Notes: generated by a model from the letters alone, not told the origin. Shown: positions 16,279 through 25,407, counted from the first letter of the stretch. The stretch: DNA of 64,000 bases from Exiguobacterium aurantiacum DSM 6208 (GCF_000702585.1 NZ_JNIQ01000001.1:25001-89000); one strand, 5' to 3'. Made by a program: numbers and translations.

Positions 16279-18633
16279 ATGGAACCAGTAGTCGAACACT
16301 CAATGAGTCATAATTATTTTCTCGTGATTCTTTCTTATATCATCGCCGCCGTTTCTGCCTATGCCGCCATCGAACTGGCCCGGCGCGTCAACTCGACGAA
16401 CCGTTCCGCGCAAAATATGTGGATCTTAGCGGGAGGCGCCACGCTCGGACTCGGCATTTGGTCGATGCACTTTATCGCCATGCTCGCCCACGAGACGCTT
16501 CGACCAGTCACGTATTCGATTCCGCTCGTCTTCTTGTCGGTCGTGATCGCGATGGCCGGCTGTATTCTCGGTTTTTTGATTGTCTCACGTCGTACGACTC
16601 GTCCTGCCTTGCTCGGTGCGGGCGTCTTGATGGGAGTCAGTATCGCCAGTATGCATTACATCGGCATGGATGCGATTCAAGGCGTCACCATCTCGTACAA
16701 TTCTTGGTTGGCCGTCTTGTCACTTGGCATTGCCATCTTCGCCTCGCTCGTCGCCTTATGGATCGGCTTCTTCTCGAAGTACGCGAAACAAAAGATCGAC
16801 CTCGAGCTGAAAGTATTCTTCTCCCTACTTATGGGCGTCGCCATTTTCGGGATGCATTACGTCGGCATGATGGCATCTTCGTTCACATTTTTAGAAGGGA
16901 ACAACCCGGCTGTCATCGGGATCGAGCCATCGCTTCTCGCCTGGCTCGTGACGGCCATCACGATCATCTTGTTCGCCATCTTCTTCTTGTCGCTCACACT
17001 CGACCGGCACTTGCGTCGCCGCGAGTTGATTCAAGCGACGATTCTCGATTCGACGACGGACGCGGTCGTCACGACCTCAAAAGACGGAGTGATTCAATAT
17101 GCGAACACGGCGTTCTATCGTCTGTTCGACCAACGCGAAGATCAGTTCTTCCAAGACTATCACGCTTCGTTGTCCATTCAGCAACCGTTCTATGAAGCGC
17201 ATCGGCTCGATATTGATGAGAAGACGATCGAAGTGACGTCTTACCCGCTTAAAGGGGAAACGATGGACCAAGTGCTTTGGTTCTTGCGTGACGTTTCCGA
17301 GACGATCGCCTCACAACGGCTCGTCGAGCATATGGCGTTCCACGATTCGCTCACGGATTTGCCGAACCGGCATAAGCTTGAACGTATCCTCGCCGATCAC
17401 ATCCGCGTCGAAGACCCGGTTGCCTGTCTATATATCGATATCGATCGTTGGCGTTTCTTGAGCGATATGCTCGGCCATAACGGCTCCGACCAATTGGCGC
17501 TTCAAATCGCGGATCGTCTCAAGCATACGATCCATCCGGACGATGTCTTGACCCGCGTCGGATCGTCGGAGTTCATCATCTTGCTATTCGATAAGCGAAG
17601 CACGCTCGCCAAACAGAAGGCTGAAAAATGCATCAAGGCGATTTCTCAACCGTTCGATATCGACGGCACGACCGTCGAGTTAACAATGAGCGCCGGAATC
17701 AGTCATTATCCGAAAGACACGACATCGGCGGATGAACTTGTCCAATATGCCCGCCTCGCTGTGCATGAGTCGAAACGGACCGGTAAAAATCAAATCAAAG
17801 AGTTCGAGGATGAATCGAAACAACAGATTTTACGTACGGTCGAGATTGAGAAGGCGTTAGCTCAAGCACTTGACCGCGAAGAGTTCTCGCTCGTCTATCA
17901 ACCGAAAGTCTCACTCACGCATAATCGACTTGAAGGAGTCGAGGCATTGCTTCGTTGGCATCACCCTGTGCTCGGCCACGTCGGACCTGATGATTTCATC
18001 CCGATCGCTGAGAATACTGGCTTGATCCACCCCATCGGGACATGGGTCATGCGAGAGTCATGCCGGGCCTGGGTCCGTTGGCATAAGGCCGGCGTGAAGC
18101 CGTTCACCTTGTCCGTCAACGTCTCCCCTCTCCAATTCGCGCGTGAGGATTTCGTCGAAACGTTGCAATCGATTCTTGACGAGACCGGGATGGATCCGAT
18201 GTTCCTAGAACTCGAAGTGACCGAGTCATCGATGCTTTCCTATGAAGCGTCGACACGAGAGAAGCTCACGCAACTCCATCAGTTCGGGATTTTGATCTCA
18301 CTCGACGACTTCGGGACCGGTTATTCATCGTTCCGCCAACTTCGGGAACTTCCCGTCCAAGTGCTCAAGATTGATCGCTCATTCATCATCAACTTATTCA
18401 CGGACCGGAACCAAGAAGCGATCGTCCGCTCGATGATTCAACTCGGCCACAACCTTGGCATGAAAGTGCTCATGGAAGGCGTGGAGACGTCCGACCAACT
18501 CGAATGGCTGCTGAACGAAAGATGCGACTATGTCCAAGGCTATTACTTCAGTCGTCCGCTTCGAGAGAAAGATGTCTTGAAACACGTCAAATCCGTGACG
18601 ACGTATATCGAGTTCGGCAAGACCCGGACGTAA
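16279..18633 (+). CDS. MHYT-GGDEF-EAL membrane protein, likely a c-di-GMP phosphodiesterase
   Basis: It has about 784 residues. Seven N-terminal helices carry the MHYT motifs (WSMHFIAM, ASMHYIGM, FGMHYVGM), a predicted metal- or gas-sensing membrane module. A PAS-like segment and a GGDEF domain follow, but the active motif reads GSSEF, so diguanylate cyclase activity is unlikely. The EAL domain keeps EALLRW, ELEVTESS, DDFGTGYSS and LKIDRSF, so it should hydrolyse c-di-GMP. The ATG at 16279 follows GAGG closely; an upstream frame from 16228 is possible. Confidence 0.92.
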   Translation: MEPVVEHSMSHNYFLVILSYIIAAVSAYAAIELARRVNSTNRSAQNMWILAGGATLGLGIWSMHFIAMLAHETLRPVTYSIPLVFLSVVIAMAGCILGFLIVSRRTTRPALLGAGVLMGVSIASMHYIGMDAIQGVTISYNSWLAVLSLGIAIFASLVALWIGFFSKYAKQKIDLELKVFFSLLMGVAIFGMHYVGMMASSFTFLEGNNPAVIGIEPSLLAWLVTAITIILFAIFFLSLTLDRHLRRRELIQATILDSTTDAVVTTSKDGVIQYANTAFYRLFDQREDQFFQDYHASLSIQQPFYEAHRLDIDEKTIEVTSYPLKGETMDQVLWFLRDVSETIASQRLVEHMAFHDSLTDLPNRHKLERILADHIRVEDPVACLYIDIDRWRFLSDMLGHNGSDQLALQIADRLKHTIHPDDVLTRVGSSEFIILLFDKRSTLAKQKAEKCIKAISQPFDIDGTTVELTMSAGISHYPKDTTSADELVQYARLAVHESKRTGKNQIKEFEDESKQQILRTVEIEKALAQALDREEFSLVYQPKVSLTHNRLEGVEALLRWHHPVLGHVGPDDFIPIAENTGLIHPIGTWVMRESCRAWVRWHKAGVKPFTLSVNVSPLQFAREDFVETLQSILDETGMDPMFLELEVTESSMLSYEASTREKLTQLHQFGILISLDDFGTGYSSFRQLRELPVQVLKIDRSFIINLFTDRNQEAIVRSMIQLGHNLGMKVLMEGVETSDQLEWLLNERCDYVQGYYFSRPLREKDVLKHVKSVTTYIEFGKTRT

Positions 18634-18636
18634 CGA

Positions 18637-18662
18637 GACTGCAGTTCGCTGCAGTCTTTTTT
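18637..18662 (+). terminator. Terminator of the MHYT-GGDEF-EAL gene
   Basis: GACTGCAG and CTGCAGTC close a TTCG tetraloop, followed by T6. IS30 copy 2 is inserted right behind it. Confidence 0.95.
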
Positions 18663-18666
18663 GTAT

Positions 18667-19723
18667 GACGGTTTGTCAAATTAAGCGCAACACTTCCTCG
18701 GTGAAGGCCTCGTGTGCGGTTTTCCAGTCCAGGCACTTTCTTGGTCGCCCGTTGATCTTGGCCAGCGCATCCGCGAGTTCACCGTCACCGACCTGCGCGA
18801 AGTCCGTTCCTTTCGGGAAGAACTCGCGGAGGAGCCCGTTGGCGTTCTCGTTGCTCCCCCGTTGCCACGATGAGTACGGGTCGGCGAAATACATCGGCAC
18901 GCCGAGCGACGCCTGGATGCGCTCGTGACCGCTGAACTCCTTGCCCCGGTCCGTCGTCGCCGTCTCGAACGTGCCTTCCGGGAAGGCACCGTGCACCGCA
19001 TGGATCGCCCCCTCCATCGAGGCCGCGGTGCGGTCCGCGATTGGCAGGGCGAGATAGAACCGGCTCTTCCGCTCGATGAACGTCGCGACGCACGCCTTCG
19101 ATTTCCCGCGTCCGGAGACGACGGTGTCGAGCTCCCAATGCCCGAATGTCCGGCGCCCCCTGACCTCTGGAGGTCGTTTCGAGATGGGGAGACCGACGTT
19201 GATGCGACCGCGCGTCTCGGTCGGCTTTTGGCGTTTCCCCTTCTGGCGGAGCACGGTCACGGGCACGTCGATCCGTCCCGCATAGATCCAGCGGTAGATG
19301 GTGGAGAAGGCAATTTTTCCTGCGTAGAGGCGGCCGACGATCTGTTCTGGTGACCAGGTCGCACGCAGCTTCTCGACGATCGTCCGGCGCATCGTGTCGT
19401 CGAGCTTCGTCTTGACGCCGCAATGGGTTTTCGCCTTCTCGTAGCGTTTCTGCGCACGTCCTGACTCGTAGCCGGGGTTCCGTCTGATCTCCCGCGAGAC
19501 GGTCGAGGGCTGTCGCCCGATCCGTCTCGCGATGGACCGGATGGACATCCCGAGCTCCAGATAGGTCTCTATTTTCACGCGCTCCGTTGTGGTAAGATGG
19601 GTGTAGCTCATAGCGATTCCTCCGTCTGAATGTTTGTGTCGTAACTTCATTCTAAACGAGGCCATCGCTGTGGGCTTTTTTTGCGTTCACGTTCAGATGT
19701 TGCACTTAATTTTATAATTCATC
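18667..19723 (-). mobile_element. IS30-family insertion sequence, copy 2 (apparently intact)
   Basis: The element is 1057 bp, with the same imperfect 26-bp terminal inverted repeats as copy 1. It is flanked by the 4-bp direct repeat GTAT at 18663-18666 and 19724-19727. It differs from copy 1 at many positions, so the two are not a recent duplication. The transposase frame is open. The restored target reads T6-GTAT-GC-A5, again between two convergent terminators. Confidence 0.94.
18676..19611 (-). CDS. IS30-family transposase
   Basis: The 311-residue transposase has an N-terminal HTH (IRSIARRIGRQPSTVSREI) and an rve/DDE core with Asp in HWELDTVV, Asp in TTDRGKEF and Glu in NENANGLLREFF. The C-terminus ALAKINGRPRKCLDW is complete. 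The ATG at 19611 follows GGAGGAATCGCT. It should mobilise its own element and could act in trans on copy 1, whose ends are preserved. Confidence 0.95.
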   Translation of the reverse strand: MSYTHLTTTERVKIETYLELGMSIRSIARRIGRQPSTVSREIRRNPGYESGRAQKRYEKAKTHCGVKTKLDDTMRRTIVEKLRATWSPEQIVGRLYAGKIAFSTIYRWIYAGRIDVPVTVLRQKGKRQKPTETRGRINVGLPISKRPPEVRGRRTFGHWELDTVVSGRGKSKACVATFIERKSRFYLALPIADRTAASMEGAIHAVHGAFPEGTFETATTDRGKEFSGHERIQASLGVPMYFADPYSSWQRGSNENANGLLREFFPKGTDFAQVGDGELADALAKINGRPRKCLDWKTAHEAFTEEVLRLI

Positions 19724-19728
19724 GTATG

Positions 19729-19761
19729 CAAAAATCCTCCCATGCCGCTCGGGCACAGGAG
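19729..19761 (-). terminator. Terminator of the mtl operon
   Basis: On the minus strand CTCCTGTGCC pairs with GGCATGGGAG (with a G-U pair) around a CGAGC loop, then a short T-run. The IS copy 2 target repeat lies immediately beyond the T-run. Confidence 0.78.
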
Positions 19762-19768
19762 AATCAAG

Positions 19769-20914
19769 TTACGAGACACGCGCTTTTTCTTGCTCGCGAA
19801 TCAAGTGATATTGTTCGAGGATCAGTGTCGTCAGCGTGTCCTCTTCATGGAGACCGAGATATTTCTCAACCGTCGACAAGATTCCTGACTCTTCGATCGA
19901 CAAATAGAGTTCAGAAGATTCTGAATCCTCGGGGTTGTAATAGTTCAAGGCAGCGGCGATCCCATAGGCGAGCTCGTTCGGCTCGATGCCGTTGTCGATG
20001 AGTTCACGGGCCGGTTTGACGAGCCGGTCACTCGGACCGAGCTTACGAATCGGGGAACGGGCGACGCGCGAGATCTCATCTTTTAGTTTCGGGTTTTCAA
20101 AGCGCTTGATAATCTTTTGAATGTACTGGCTATGTTCTTTCGCTTCGAAGCCGTACTTTTCAAGCAACAGCCAACCGGTCTCATACAAAGCACCTTGCAC
20201 GACTTGGCGGACGCGACGATCTTTCAACGCCTCGTCGATCGTCCCTTTCTCAAACAAAGAGCCGATATATGACGCGATGGCGTGACCCGTGTTGACCGTG
20301 AACAGCTTCCGCTCGATATATGGACCAATCTCGTCGACCCACGTCACACCGTGAAGCGGGGGCCGCACGTCCAATCCTTGCGTTTCGATGACCCATTCAT
20401 AAAACGTCTCGACTTCGACATAGAGCGGATCAACGTGTTGCTGTAACGGCACGATGCGGTCGACGGCCGCGTTCGGGAACGAGACGTCTGCCGAACCGAC
20501 ACCACCTGCTGCTTCAACTCCTCGTTGTAGCGAGGCGCTGCCACCGATCATGTTCTCACACGCGATGACGTAAACTGGCGCGTCTGAGGCACGATCTCGT
20601 AGTCCCATGCTGATGAGCGGAGCGACTTTTGGAAGTAACGTCGGTCCAACCGCCGTCGTGACAAGATCGGCCTCGGCGATGAGCGCGATGACGCGCTCCG
20701 GGTCTTTCAGGCTGTTGACGCCGCGTACCCGGTCGACGACGACGTTGTCAACGCCTTCTTCGGCGAATCCGACCTCGTAATAGCGTTTCGCCTCGAGCGC
20801 TTCAATCACCGTATCGTTAATATCAACGAACGTCACCTCGTACCCACTCTGATTGAGCAAGAGCCCGATAAAACCGCGTCCGATGTTTCCTGCCCCGAAA
20901 TGTACAGCTTTCAT
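19769..20914 (-). CDS. mtlD: Mannitol-1-phosphate 5-dehydrogenase
   Basis: It oxidises mannitol 1-phosphate to fructose 6-phosphate with NAD+, in the cytoplasm. The 381-residue protein begins with the Rossmann motif HFGAGNIGRGFIG and has the family stretches VNTGHAIASYIG and ENMIGGSASLQRG. It is the last gene of mtlA-mtlF-mtlD; its ATG shares one base with the mtlF stop (TAATG), so the two are coupled. Expression should follow MtlR and catabolite control at the mtlA promoter. Confidence 0.96.
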   Translation of the reverse strand: MKAVHFGAGNIGRGFIGLLLNQSGYEVTFVDINDTVIEALEAKRYYEVGFAEEGVDNVVVDRVRGVNSLKDPERVIALIAEADLVTTAVGPTLLPKVAPLISMGLRDRASDAPVYVIACENMIGGSASLQRGVEAAGGVGSADVSFPNAAVDRIVPLQQHVDPLYVEVETFYEWVIETQGLDVRPPLHGVTWVDEIGPYIERKLFTVNTGHAIASYIGSLFEKGTIDEALKDRRVRQVVQGALYETGWLLLEKYGFEAKEHSQYIQKIIKRFENPKLKDEISRVARSPIRKLGPSDRLVKPARELIDNGIEPNELAYGIAAALNYYNPEDSESSELYLSIEESGILSTVEKYLGLHEEDTLTTLILEQYHLIREQEKARVS

Positions 20915-21345
20915 TACGCCACCTCTTCCATGAATAGCGACAAAATCTCTTCTTTCGTCTCGGCACGAACTAACCGCTCGACGTTATCTTCGTCCGAACA
21001 GATGACGGCGATTTGGGAAAGGAGTTCAAGATGCTCATCGTTCACCCCAGCGATGCCAATGACGAGTTTCGCCGTCTTTCCTCCAAAATCGACCCCTTCA
21101 GGCACTTGAATAATCGAGATGCCCGTCTTTTGAACGGCCGATTTCGCTTCTTCCGTCCCGTGTGGAATCGCCACCTGGTTCCCGATATACACGCTCGAGA
21201 GCGCTTGACGCTCATGCATCGCCTCGATATAGGCCGGTGATACGCAACCGGCGGCGTGTAACACCTCTCCGGCTGCGTTGATCGCTTCGGCAGTCGTATT
21301 GAACGTTTGATTGAGTCGAATCATCTCTGTCTGAATGAATGGCAT
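20914..21345 (-). CDS. mtlF: Mannitol-specific PTS EIIA component
   Basis: The 143-residue soluble EIIA carries the phosphorylated His in VAIPHGTEE near residue 62. It takes phosphate from HPr and passes it to the EIIB domain of MtlA. It sits between mtlA and mtlD in one operon, 42 nt behind mtlA. Confidence 0.95.
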   Translation of the reverse strand: MPFIQTEMIRLNQTFNTTAEAINAAGEVLHAAGCVSPAYIEAMHERQALSSVYIGNQVAIPHGTEEAKSAVQKTGISIIQVPEGVDFGGKTAKLVIGIAGVNDEHLELLSQIAVICSDEDNVERLVRAETKEEILSLFMEEVA

Positions 21346-21387
21346 TTTAGTTCCTCCTATACCTAAACCTTGTCTCTGTCTGCGTTG

Positions 21388-22809
21388 TTATGAGATTTTG
21401 CTACGTTCTGCTTTAATTTCTTCAATCAATTGGTCATAGTAGTCCGCGTTCAAGAAGTTCGTCACCGAGCGATGGATTGCGTTCGGTGCCTGTTCTTCGG
21501 CACGGTCTGTCAAATCTTGATGGGTGATGACGAATTGCGCGTCTTTCGGCAATTGGCTGATGGACGTGTTCGTCACTTTGATTGGCAAGTTCGCCTTATT
21601 CACTTTATTGCGTAGGACCGAAGCCCCCATCGCGCTTGAGCCCATACCGGCGTCACAAGCAAAGATGATGTGGTCGACTTTGTCGAGACGGTCTTGTACG
21701 AGCGCTGACGCATAAGACTGCTTGCCTTTCATCGCGCTGACGTTTTGTGTCGCTTCTTCGAGTGACACTTCTTCGGCCGCGCTCGACTTCAAGATGACGC
21801 TCGCAACGGCGAAGGTCACCGCTGCTGATAAGAGGATCCCTGCAATCAGCCCGACGTGTGAACCGCGTGATGCCATCGCGAGAATCGCGAAGATACTACC
21901 TGGTGAAGCTGGTGCGACGAGACCGACATCGAACAAGACGAAAGTGAAGATACCTGTCGCGCCCCCGGCGATCATCGCCAAGATCAAGATCGGTTTCATC
22001 AACACGTATGGGAAGTAAATCTCATGGATCCCACCGAGGAAGTGGATGATCGCTGCCCCAGGAGCTGTCCGTTTGGCTGCGCCTTTAGCGAAGAACATGT
22101 AAGCGAGAAGTAAACCAAGACCTGGTCCCGGGTTTGCTTCAAGTAAGAAAAGAACCGATTTTCCAGCGTCGGCGACTTGATCGACACCGAGCGGGCTCAA
22201 AATCCCGTGGTTGATGGCGTTGTTCAAGAAGAGGACTTTTGCTGGTTCAATGAACAAACTTGCGATTGGAAGCAACTTCGCCCCGACGATCCAGTCGACG
22301 CCTGCTGCCATAACTTTGTCGAGTCCGCTCATGATCGGTCCGAAGATCTCGAAACCACCAAGCATGAGAAGACCACCGACGATCCCGACTGAGAAGTTGT
22401 TGACGAGCATCTCGAATCCGGCTTTTACTTTTCCTTCAAGGGCACGGTCGACTTGACGGATGATGTAACCGCCGAGTGGACCCATGATCATCGCACCAAG
22501 GAACATCGGAATGTCCGTCCCGACGATGACACCCATCGTGGCGAGCGCCCCGACGACACCGCCTCGAACGTCATGAAGCAATTTACCACCTGTGAACCCG
22601 ATCAAGAGTGGTAAGAGATACGTGATCGTCGGACCGACGAGCTCGGCCAAGTTCTCATTCGGCCACCAGCCTGTCGGGATGAAGAGTGCTGTGATGATCC
22701 CCCAAGCGATGAAGGCGCCGATGTTCGGCATGACCATCCCGCTCAGGAAACTCCCGAACCGTTGTACTTTGACTCGAACCCCGCCCGAGCCAGCTTGCGT
22801 ATTCGCCAT
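21388..22809 (-). CDS. mtlA: Mannitol-specific PTS EIICB component
   Basis: This 473-residue membrane permease imports and phosphorylates mannitol. The EIIC domain (about residues 12-340) shows VMPNIGAFIAWG and the substrate-site motif GGIHEIYFPYVLM. The C-terminal EIIB domain has the active Cys in IIFACDAGMGSSAMG near 385. There is no fused EIIA; mtlF supplies it. It is the first gene of mtlAFD behind a promoter with a cre site and an MtlR-like operator. Confidence 0.96.
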   Translation of the reverse strand: MANTQAGSGGVRVKVQRFGSFLSGMVMPNIGAFIAWGIITALFIPTGWWPNENLAELVGPTITYLLPLLIGFTGGKLLHDVRGGVVGALATMGVIVGTDIPMFLGAMIMGPLGGYIIRQVDRALEGKVKAGFEMLVNNFSVGIVGGLLMLGGFEIFGPIMSGLDKVMAAGVDWIVGAKLLPIASLFIEPAKVLFLNNAINHGILSPLGVDQVADAGKSVLFLLEANPGPGLGLLLAYMFFAKGAAKRTAPGAAIIHFLGGIHEIYFPYVLMKPILILAMIAGGATGIFTFVLFDVGLVAPASPGSIFAILAMASRGSHVGLIAGILLSAAVTFAVASVILKSSAAEEVSLEEATQNVSAMKGKQSYASALVQDRLDKVDHIIFACDAGMGSSAMGASVLRNKVNKANLPIKVTNTSISQLPKDAQFVITHQDLTDRAEEQAPNAIHRSVTNFLNADYYDQLIEEIKAERSKIS

Positions 22810-22883
22810 GTATAAAACCTCCAGTCCTTAATTGTGAAAGGTTGTTGTGTAGTGTAGCTAACCGGTTTGTGCTCTACACCTGT

Positions 22884-22913
22884 ATTGTAGACCCGGGGTA
22901 AGCGCTTACTCAA
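22884..22913 (-). promoter_or_regulatory. mtlA promoter
   Basis: Minus-strand TTGAGT (22908-22913) and TACAAT (22884-22889) are 18 nt apart. The cre site fills the -35/spacer region and the MtlR-like operator lies just upstream. Confidence 0.7.
22897..22910 (-). promoter_or_regulatory. cre site (CcpA) at the mtlA promoter
   Basis: The perfect palindrome GTAAGCGCTTAC matches the core of the cre consensus and overlaps the -35 region, so CcpA binding should repress mannitol genes when glucose is present. Confidence 0.75.
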
Positions 22914-22929
22914 TTCAATCCAGTTCATA

Positions 22930-22953
22930 GTTTGGCAACATTTCGTGCCAAAC
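22930..22953 (-). promoter_or_regulatory. MtlR operator candidate
   Basis: GTTTGGCA and TGCCAAAC form a perfect 8-bp inverted repeat with an 8-nt spacer, centred about 65 bp before the predicted mtlA start. It resembles the known Bacillus MtlR site (TTGTCA-N9-TGCCAA) in sequence and position. Confidence 0.7.
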
Positions 22954-22979
22954 AAAAAAATGACCACGACGGGTCATTT
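22953..22979 (-). terminator. Terminator of mtlR
   Basis: On the minus strand AAATGACC and GGTCATTT form a stem followed by T-rich sequence; it overlaps the end of the mtlR frame and separates mtlR from the mtlA promoter. Confidence 0.8.
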
Positions 22980-25004
22980 CTCGTGCAGCGCGTCTTGCAT
23001 CATGTTTTTCATGCAATCATGAAGCAATAGGCGCAGTTCTTTCTTTGATCCGGTACTATATAAGGTCATCTGTTCTTCACTTTCGATGAGCGAGCCACTG
23101 ACCGCACTCAAAAACTGGAGCTCGATGTCGCGCGCCTCTTCTGGTGCCAGCAACACGAGCAGACGGGAGACGGGTTCCGTCGATTGATCCATCATGAGAA
23201 GCGGAATCGACGTCGTCAAATCGAACGCGAACACACTCGCCCGTTCAATCGACGGGTGACGTCCGTGGAACAACGCCAGCTTCGTACCGGGAATACCGAG
23301 ACCGGCCACTTCGTGTCGGCGGAGCAGTTGCGCCGACAATTGGATTCCACTCTCGACGAGACCGCGTTCTTCTAAATGTGTGCCGAGGTCGAATAAGATG
23401 TCCTCGAGCCGGTCACTATTGTCGAGCGTGACGAGGTCGAACTGACGGTCCATCCGCTCAAACGTCTCGACGAGTTCACCGAGCTCACCAAAATCGAGCA
23501 TCTTCGAACGTGACTTCACATCTTTTGTTTGGAACGATTGTGGCAGCGACAACAGCAAGTGACGGACCCGCTGCACTTCCTCGGTCGTCAACAACGGATT
23601 GACCATGAGCGTCGGCACCGCTAAGGGCGGCAACGGGACGGTCGACAGAATGACATCGTAATCATCGAGCCGGTGCTGTTCAAGGCCAAACAACGACGAG
23701 TTGACGACATTTTGCATCTCCGGGAACTCTTGCTTCACGCGATTGACAAGCATCTTTGACGACCCGAGGCCGGCCGAACAGACGACGAGCGCCCGATATT
23801 CGCGACGACGCACTGGTTTGACGAGCGCGGCCGCAAAATGCATCGCCCAAAACACCGTTTCGTCTTCTGTGAACGTGTTCGTCCCGAAAACGATATCGGC
23901 TGCCTGTTGGATGGCCGCCCGCAAGTTCGGATAGTCTCGGTCGATGTGCGGCCGGACCGTCTCCGTATCTGGAAGCGCCTGCGTGTTCAAGCTCGACAAG
24001 ATATGGGCGAGCAGTCCTTTCTCGAGCGCGGTATCGTCGGTGAAGGCGAACCCATGGATGAGGGAGACGTGATGGATTAGTTTATGCACGCGAATCTGCA
24101 TGACCCAACGTTCTTCCTCGTCTTCTTGCATCTGTTCTTTTAAGGAGCGGAGCCGATTCGCTTCTTCCGCAAACCAGACACGCTCAGCCATCGAAAACGG
24201 GACCCCGAGTGCCGTTTCCATTTCTTGAGCGACTTTCAAATAATCGTCCGAACGACCTTTCGTGTACATCTCTAAGAAGAAGCCGGCATCGAGTCTCGCT
24301 TGTTGCACCCCGTAGGCGAACGTGACGCGCATGATCGTCCGGTCATCCATCCGTTCGAATGAATGATTCTTTAAATAGTCGTAACCGTCCCGAAGCGCCT
24401 CGAGCATGACGTCACATGGGACCGTCTTCAAGAAGGCAGGGATGTAGTCGTCTTCACCGCGAACGAAACGGTAAAACGCGAGCGTGTCCCAATGCGCCAT
24501 GAGCGCATTGATCATGAGCTTACGCTTTTCTGCCTCCAGACCGAGCACTTGGGCGCCGACCCCTTTCTTCCGTTCGACCTCGAGGTTGTATTCGTCGAAC
24601 CAGCGATCTAGCTTCTCCAAGTCTTGCGTGAGCGTGCTCGGAGAAACGTGCATCTGCTTCGCGACGGCCTGCAGTTTCAGCATGTCTTTCTCAAATAAGA
24701 GCCGCCACGCCAGTTCAAAGATACGGTCCTCCGCCGTCGGGATCGCCTCGGCCGAAAGAATCAAATCCTCCCGCAGTTGCTGTTTCGCATTCGCTGCGCC
24801 GACGAGACTGAGTCCTCGCCCTCGCTGCCACGATAGTTCAAGTTCGAACTCTTTTAACACACCTTCGAGCAATTGGCGTTCCCGTTGAATCGTCCGTTCA
24901 GACAAATTCACCGCTTGCGCAATCTCCGCGAGCGGTGTCGATGTCTCCGTACCTAATAAATGTAGTAAAATCGAGCGCTCGCGAGCGCTCCACTCATGCT
25001 TCAT
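22974..25004 (-). CDS. mtlR: Mannitol operon activator MtlR (PRD regulator)
   Basis: This 676-residue activator has N-terminal helix-turn-helix domains (SARERSILLHLL, then VNLSERTIQRERQLL), two PRD domains, an EIIB-Gat-like domain with Cys in VVCSAGLGSSKM near residue 415, and a C-terminal EIIA-like domain with His near LALFHGRHPS. Phosphorylation of these domains by PTS proteins tunes its binding upstream of mtlA. It overlaps the upstream EIIB-like gene by 11 bp and is read with it. Confidence 0.93.
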   Translation of the reverse strand: MKHEWSARERSILLHLLGTETSTPLAEIAQAVNLSERTIQRERQLLEGVLKEFELELSWQRGRGLSLVGAANAKQQLREDLILSAEAIPTAEDRIFELAWRLLFEKDMLKLQAVAKQMHVSPSTLTQDLEKLDRWFDEYNLEVERKKGVGAQVLGLEAEKRKLMINALMAHWDTLAFYRFVRGEDDYIPAFLKTVPCDVMLEALRDGYDYLKNHSFERMDDRTIMRVTFAYGVQQARLDAGFFLEMYTKGRSDDYLKVAQEMETALGVPFSMAERVWFAEEANRLRSLKEQMQEDEEERWVMQIRVHKLIHHVSLIHGFAFTDDTALEKGLLAHILSSLNTQALPDTETVRPHIDRDYPNLRAAIQQAADIVFGTNTFTEDETVFWAMHFAAALVKPVRRREYRALVVCSAGLGSSKMLVNRVKQEFPEMQNVVNSSLFGLEQHRLDDYDVILSTVPLPPLAVPTLMVNPLLTTEEVQRVRHLLLSLPQSFQTKDVKSRSKMLDFGELGELVETFERMDRQFDLVTLDNSDRLEDILFDLGTHLEERGLVESGIQLSAQLLRRHEVAGLGIPGTKLALFHGRHPSIERASVFAFDLTTSIPLLMMDQSTEPVSRLLVLLAPEEARDIELQFLSAVSGSLIESEEQMTLYSTGSKKELRLLLHDCMKNMMQDALHEK

Positions 25005-25263
25005 ATCGCTTCACCCATTCCTCGACGATTTGTCGATATTCCTCGAGCGACAACATGTTTCTGACCGGGCGAACGTACGCCGTTGGATGCGATGGTCGGT
25101 TCGTTCCGTCTTGATAGATGACCAACTTCACGTCGTCAGGGATGTCCCGACCTGTACCGTGTGCCACTTCGCACACAAGACGCCCCGAACACGCTTGGGC
25201 AAACAGCTTCGCCGCCATCGCGCTAGTGACGAAGCCGCATGGACAGGCAATGTATACGTTCAT
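24994..25263 (-). CDS. Stand-alone EIIB-like protein coupled to mtlR
   Basis: The 89-residue protein has the start of a galactitol/lactose-type EIIB fold: MNVYIACPCGFVTSAMAAKL, where Cys8 followed five residues later by TS matches the phosphorylation loop of GatB-like proteins. The mannitol system already has its own EIIB in MtlA, and MtlR has an EIIB-like domain, so this extra copy is puzzling. The 11-bp overlap with mtlR suggests a regulatory role, perhaps passing phosphate to or from MtlR (inference). No EIIC partner lies nearby. Confidence 0.75.
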   Translation of the reverse strand: MNVYIACPCGFVTSAMAAKLFAQACSGRLVCEVAHGTGRDIPDDVKLVIYQDGTNRPSHPTAYVRPVRNMLSLEEYRQIVEEWVKRYEA

Positions 25264-25362
25264 GTCAAACCTTCTTTCGTCGCTTATCTTTATATAACCA
25301 TACGATGGAACCGCTTACTTCACCTACTATTTTGCTTGTTGGCAAAGAAATCGGCAAGCAGT

Positions 25363-25394
25363 AAAAAGCACCTCTCTGTTTAGAGAAGTGCTTT
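25363..25394 (-). terminator. Terminator of glmS
   Basis: On the minus strand AAGCACTTCTCT and AGAGAGGTGCTT form a 12-bp stem with an AAAC loop and end in a short T-run. Confidence 0.88.
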
Positions 25395-25407
25395 CGCGAT
25401 CATTGGA

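Noticed and set aside
10448-19723. Composite transposon formed by the two IS30 copies
   Set aside because: Each copy has its own different 4-bp target repeat (TGCG and GTAT) on both of its sides, and the outer flanks do not match. They are independent insertions, so the 7-kb segment between them did not move with them as a unit.
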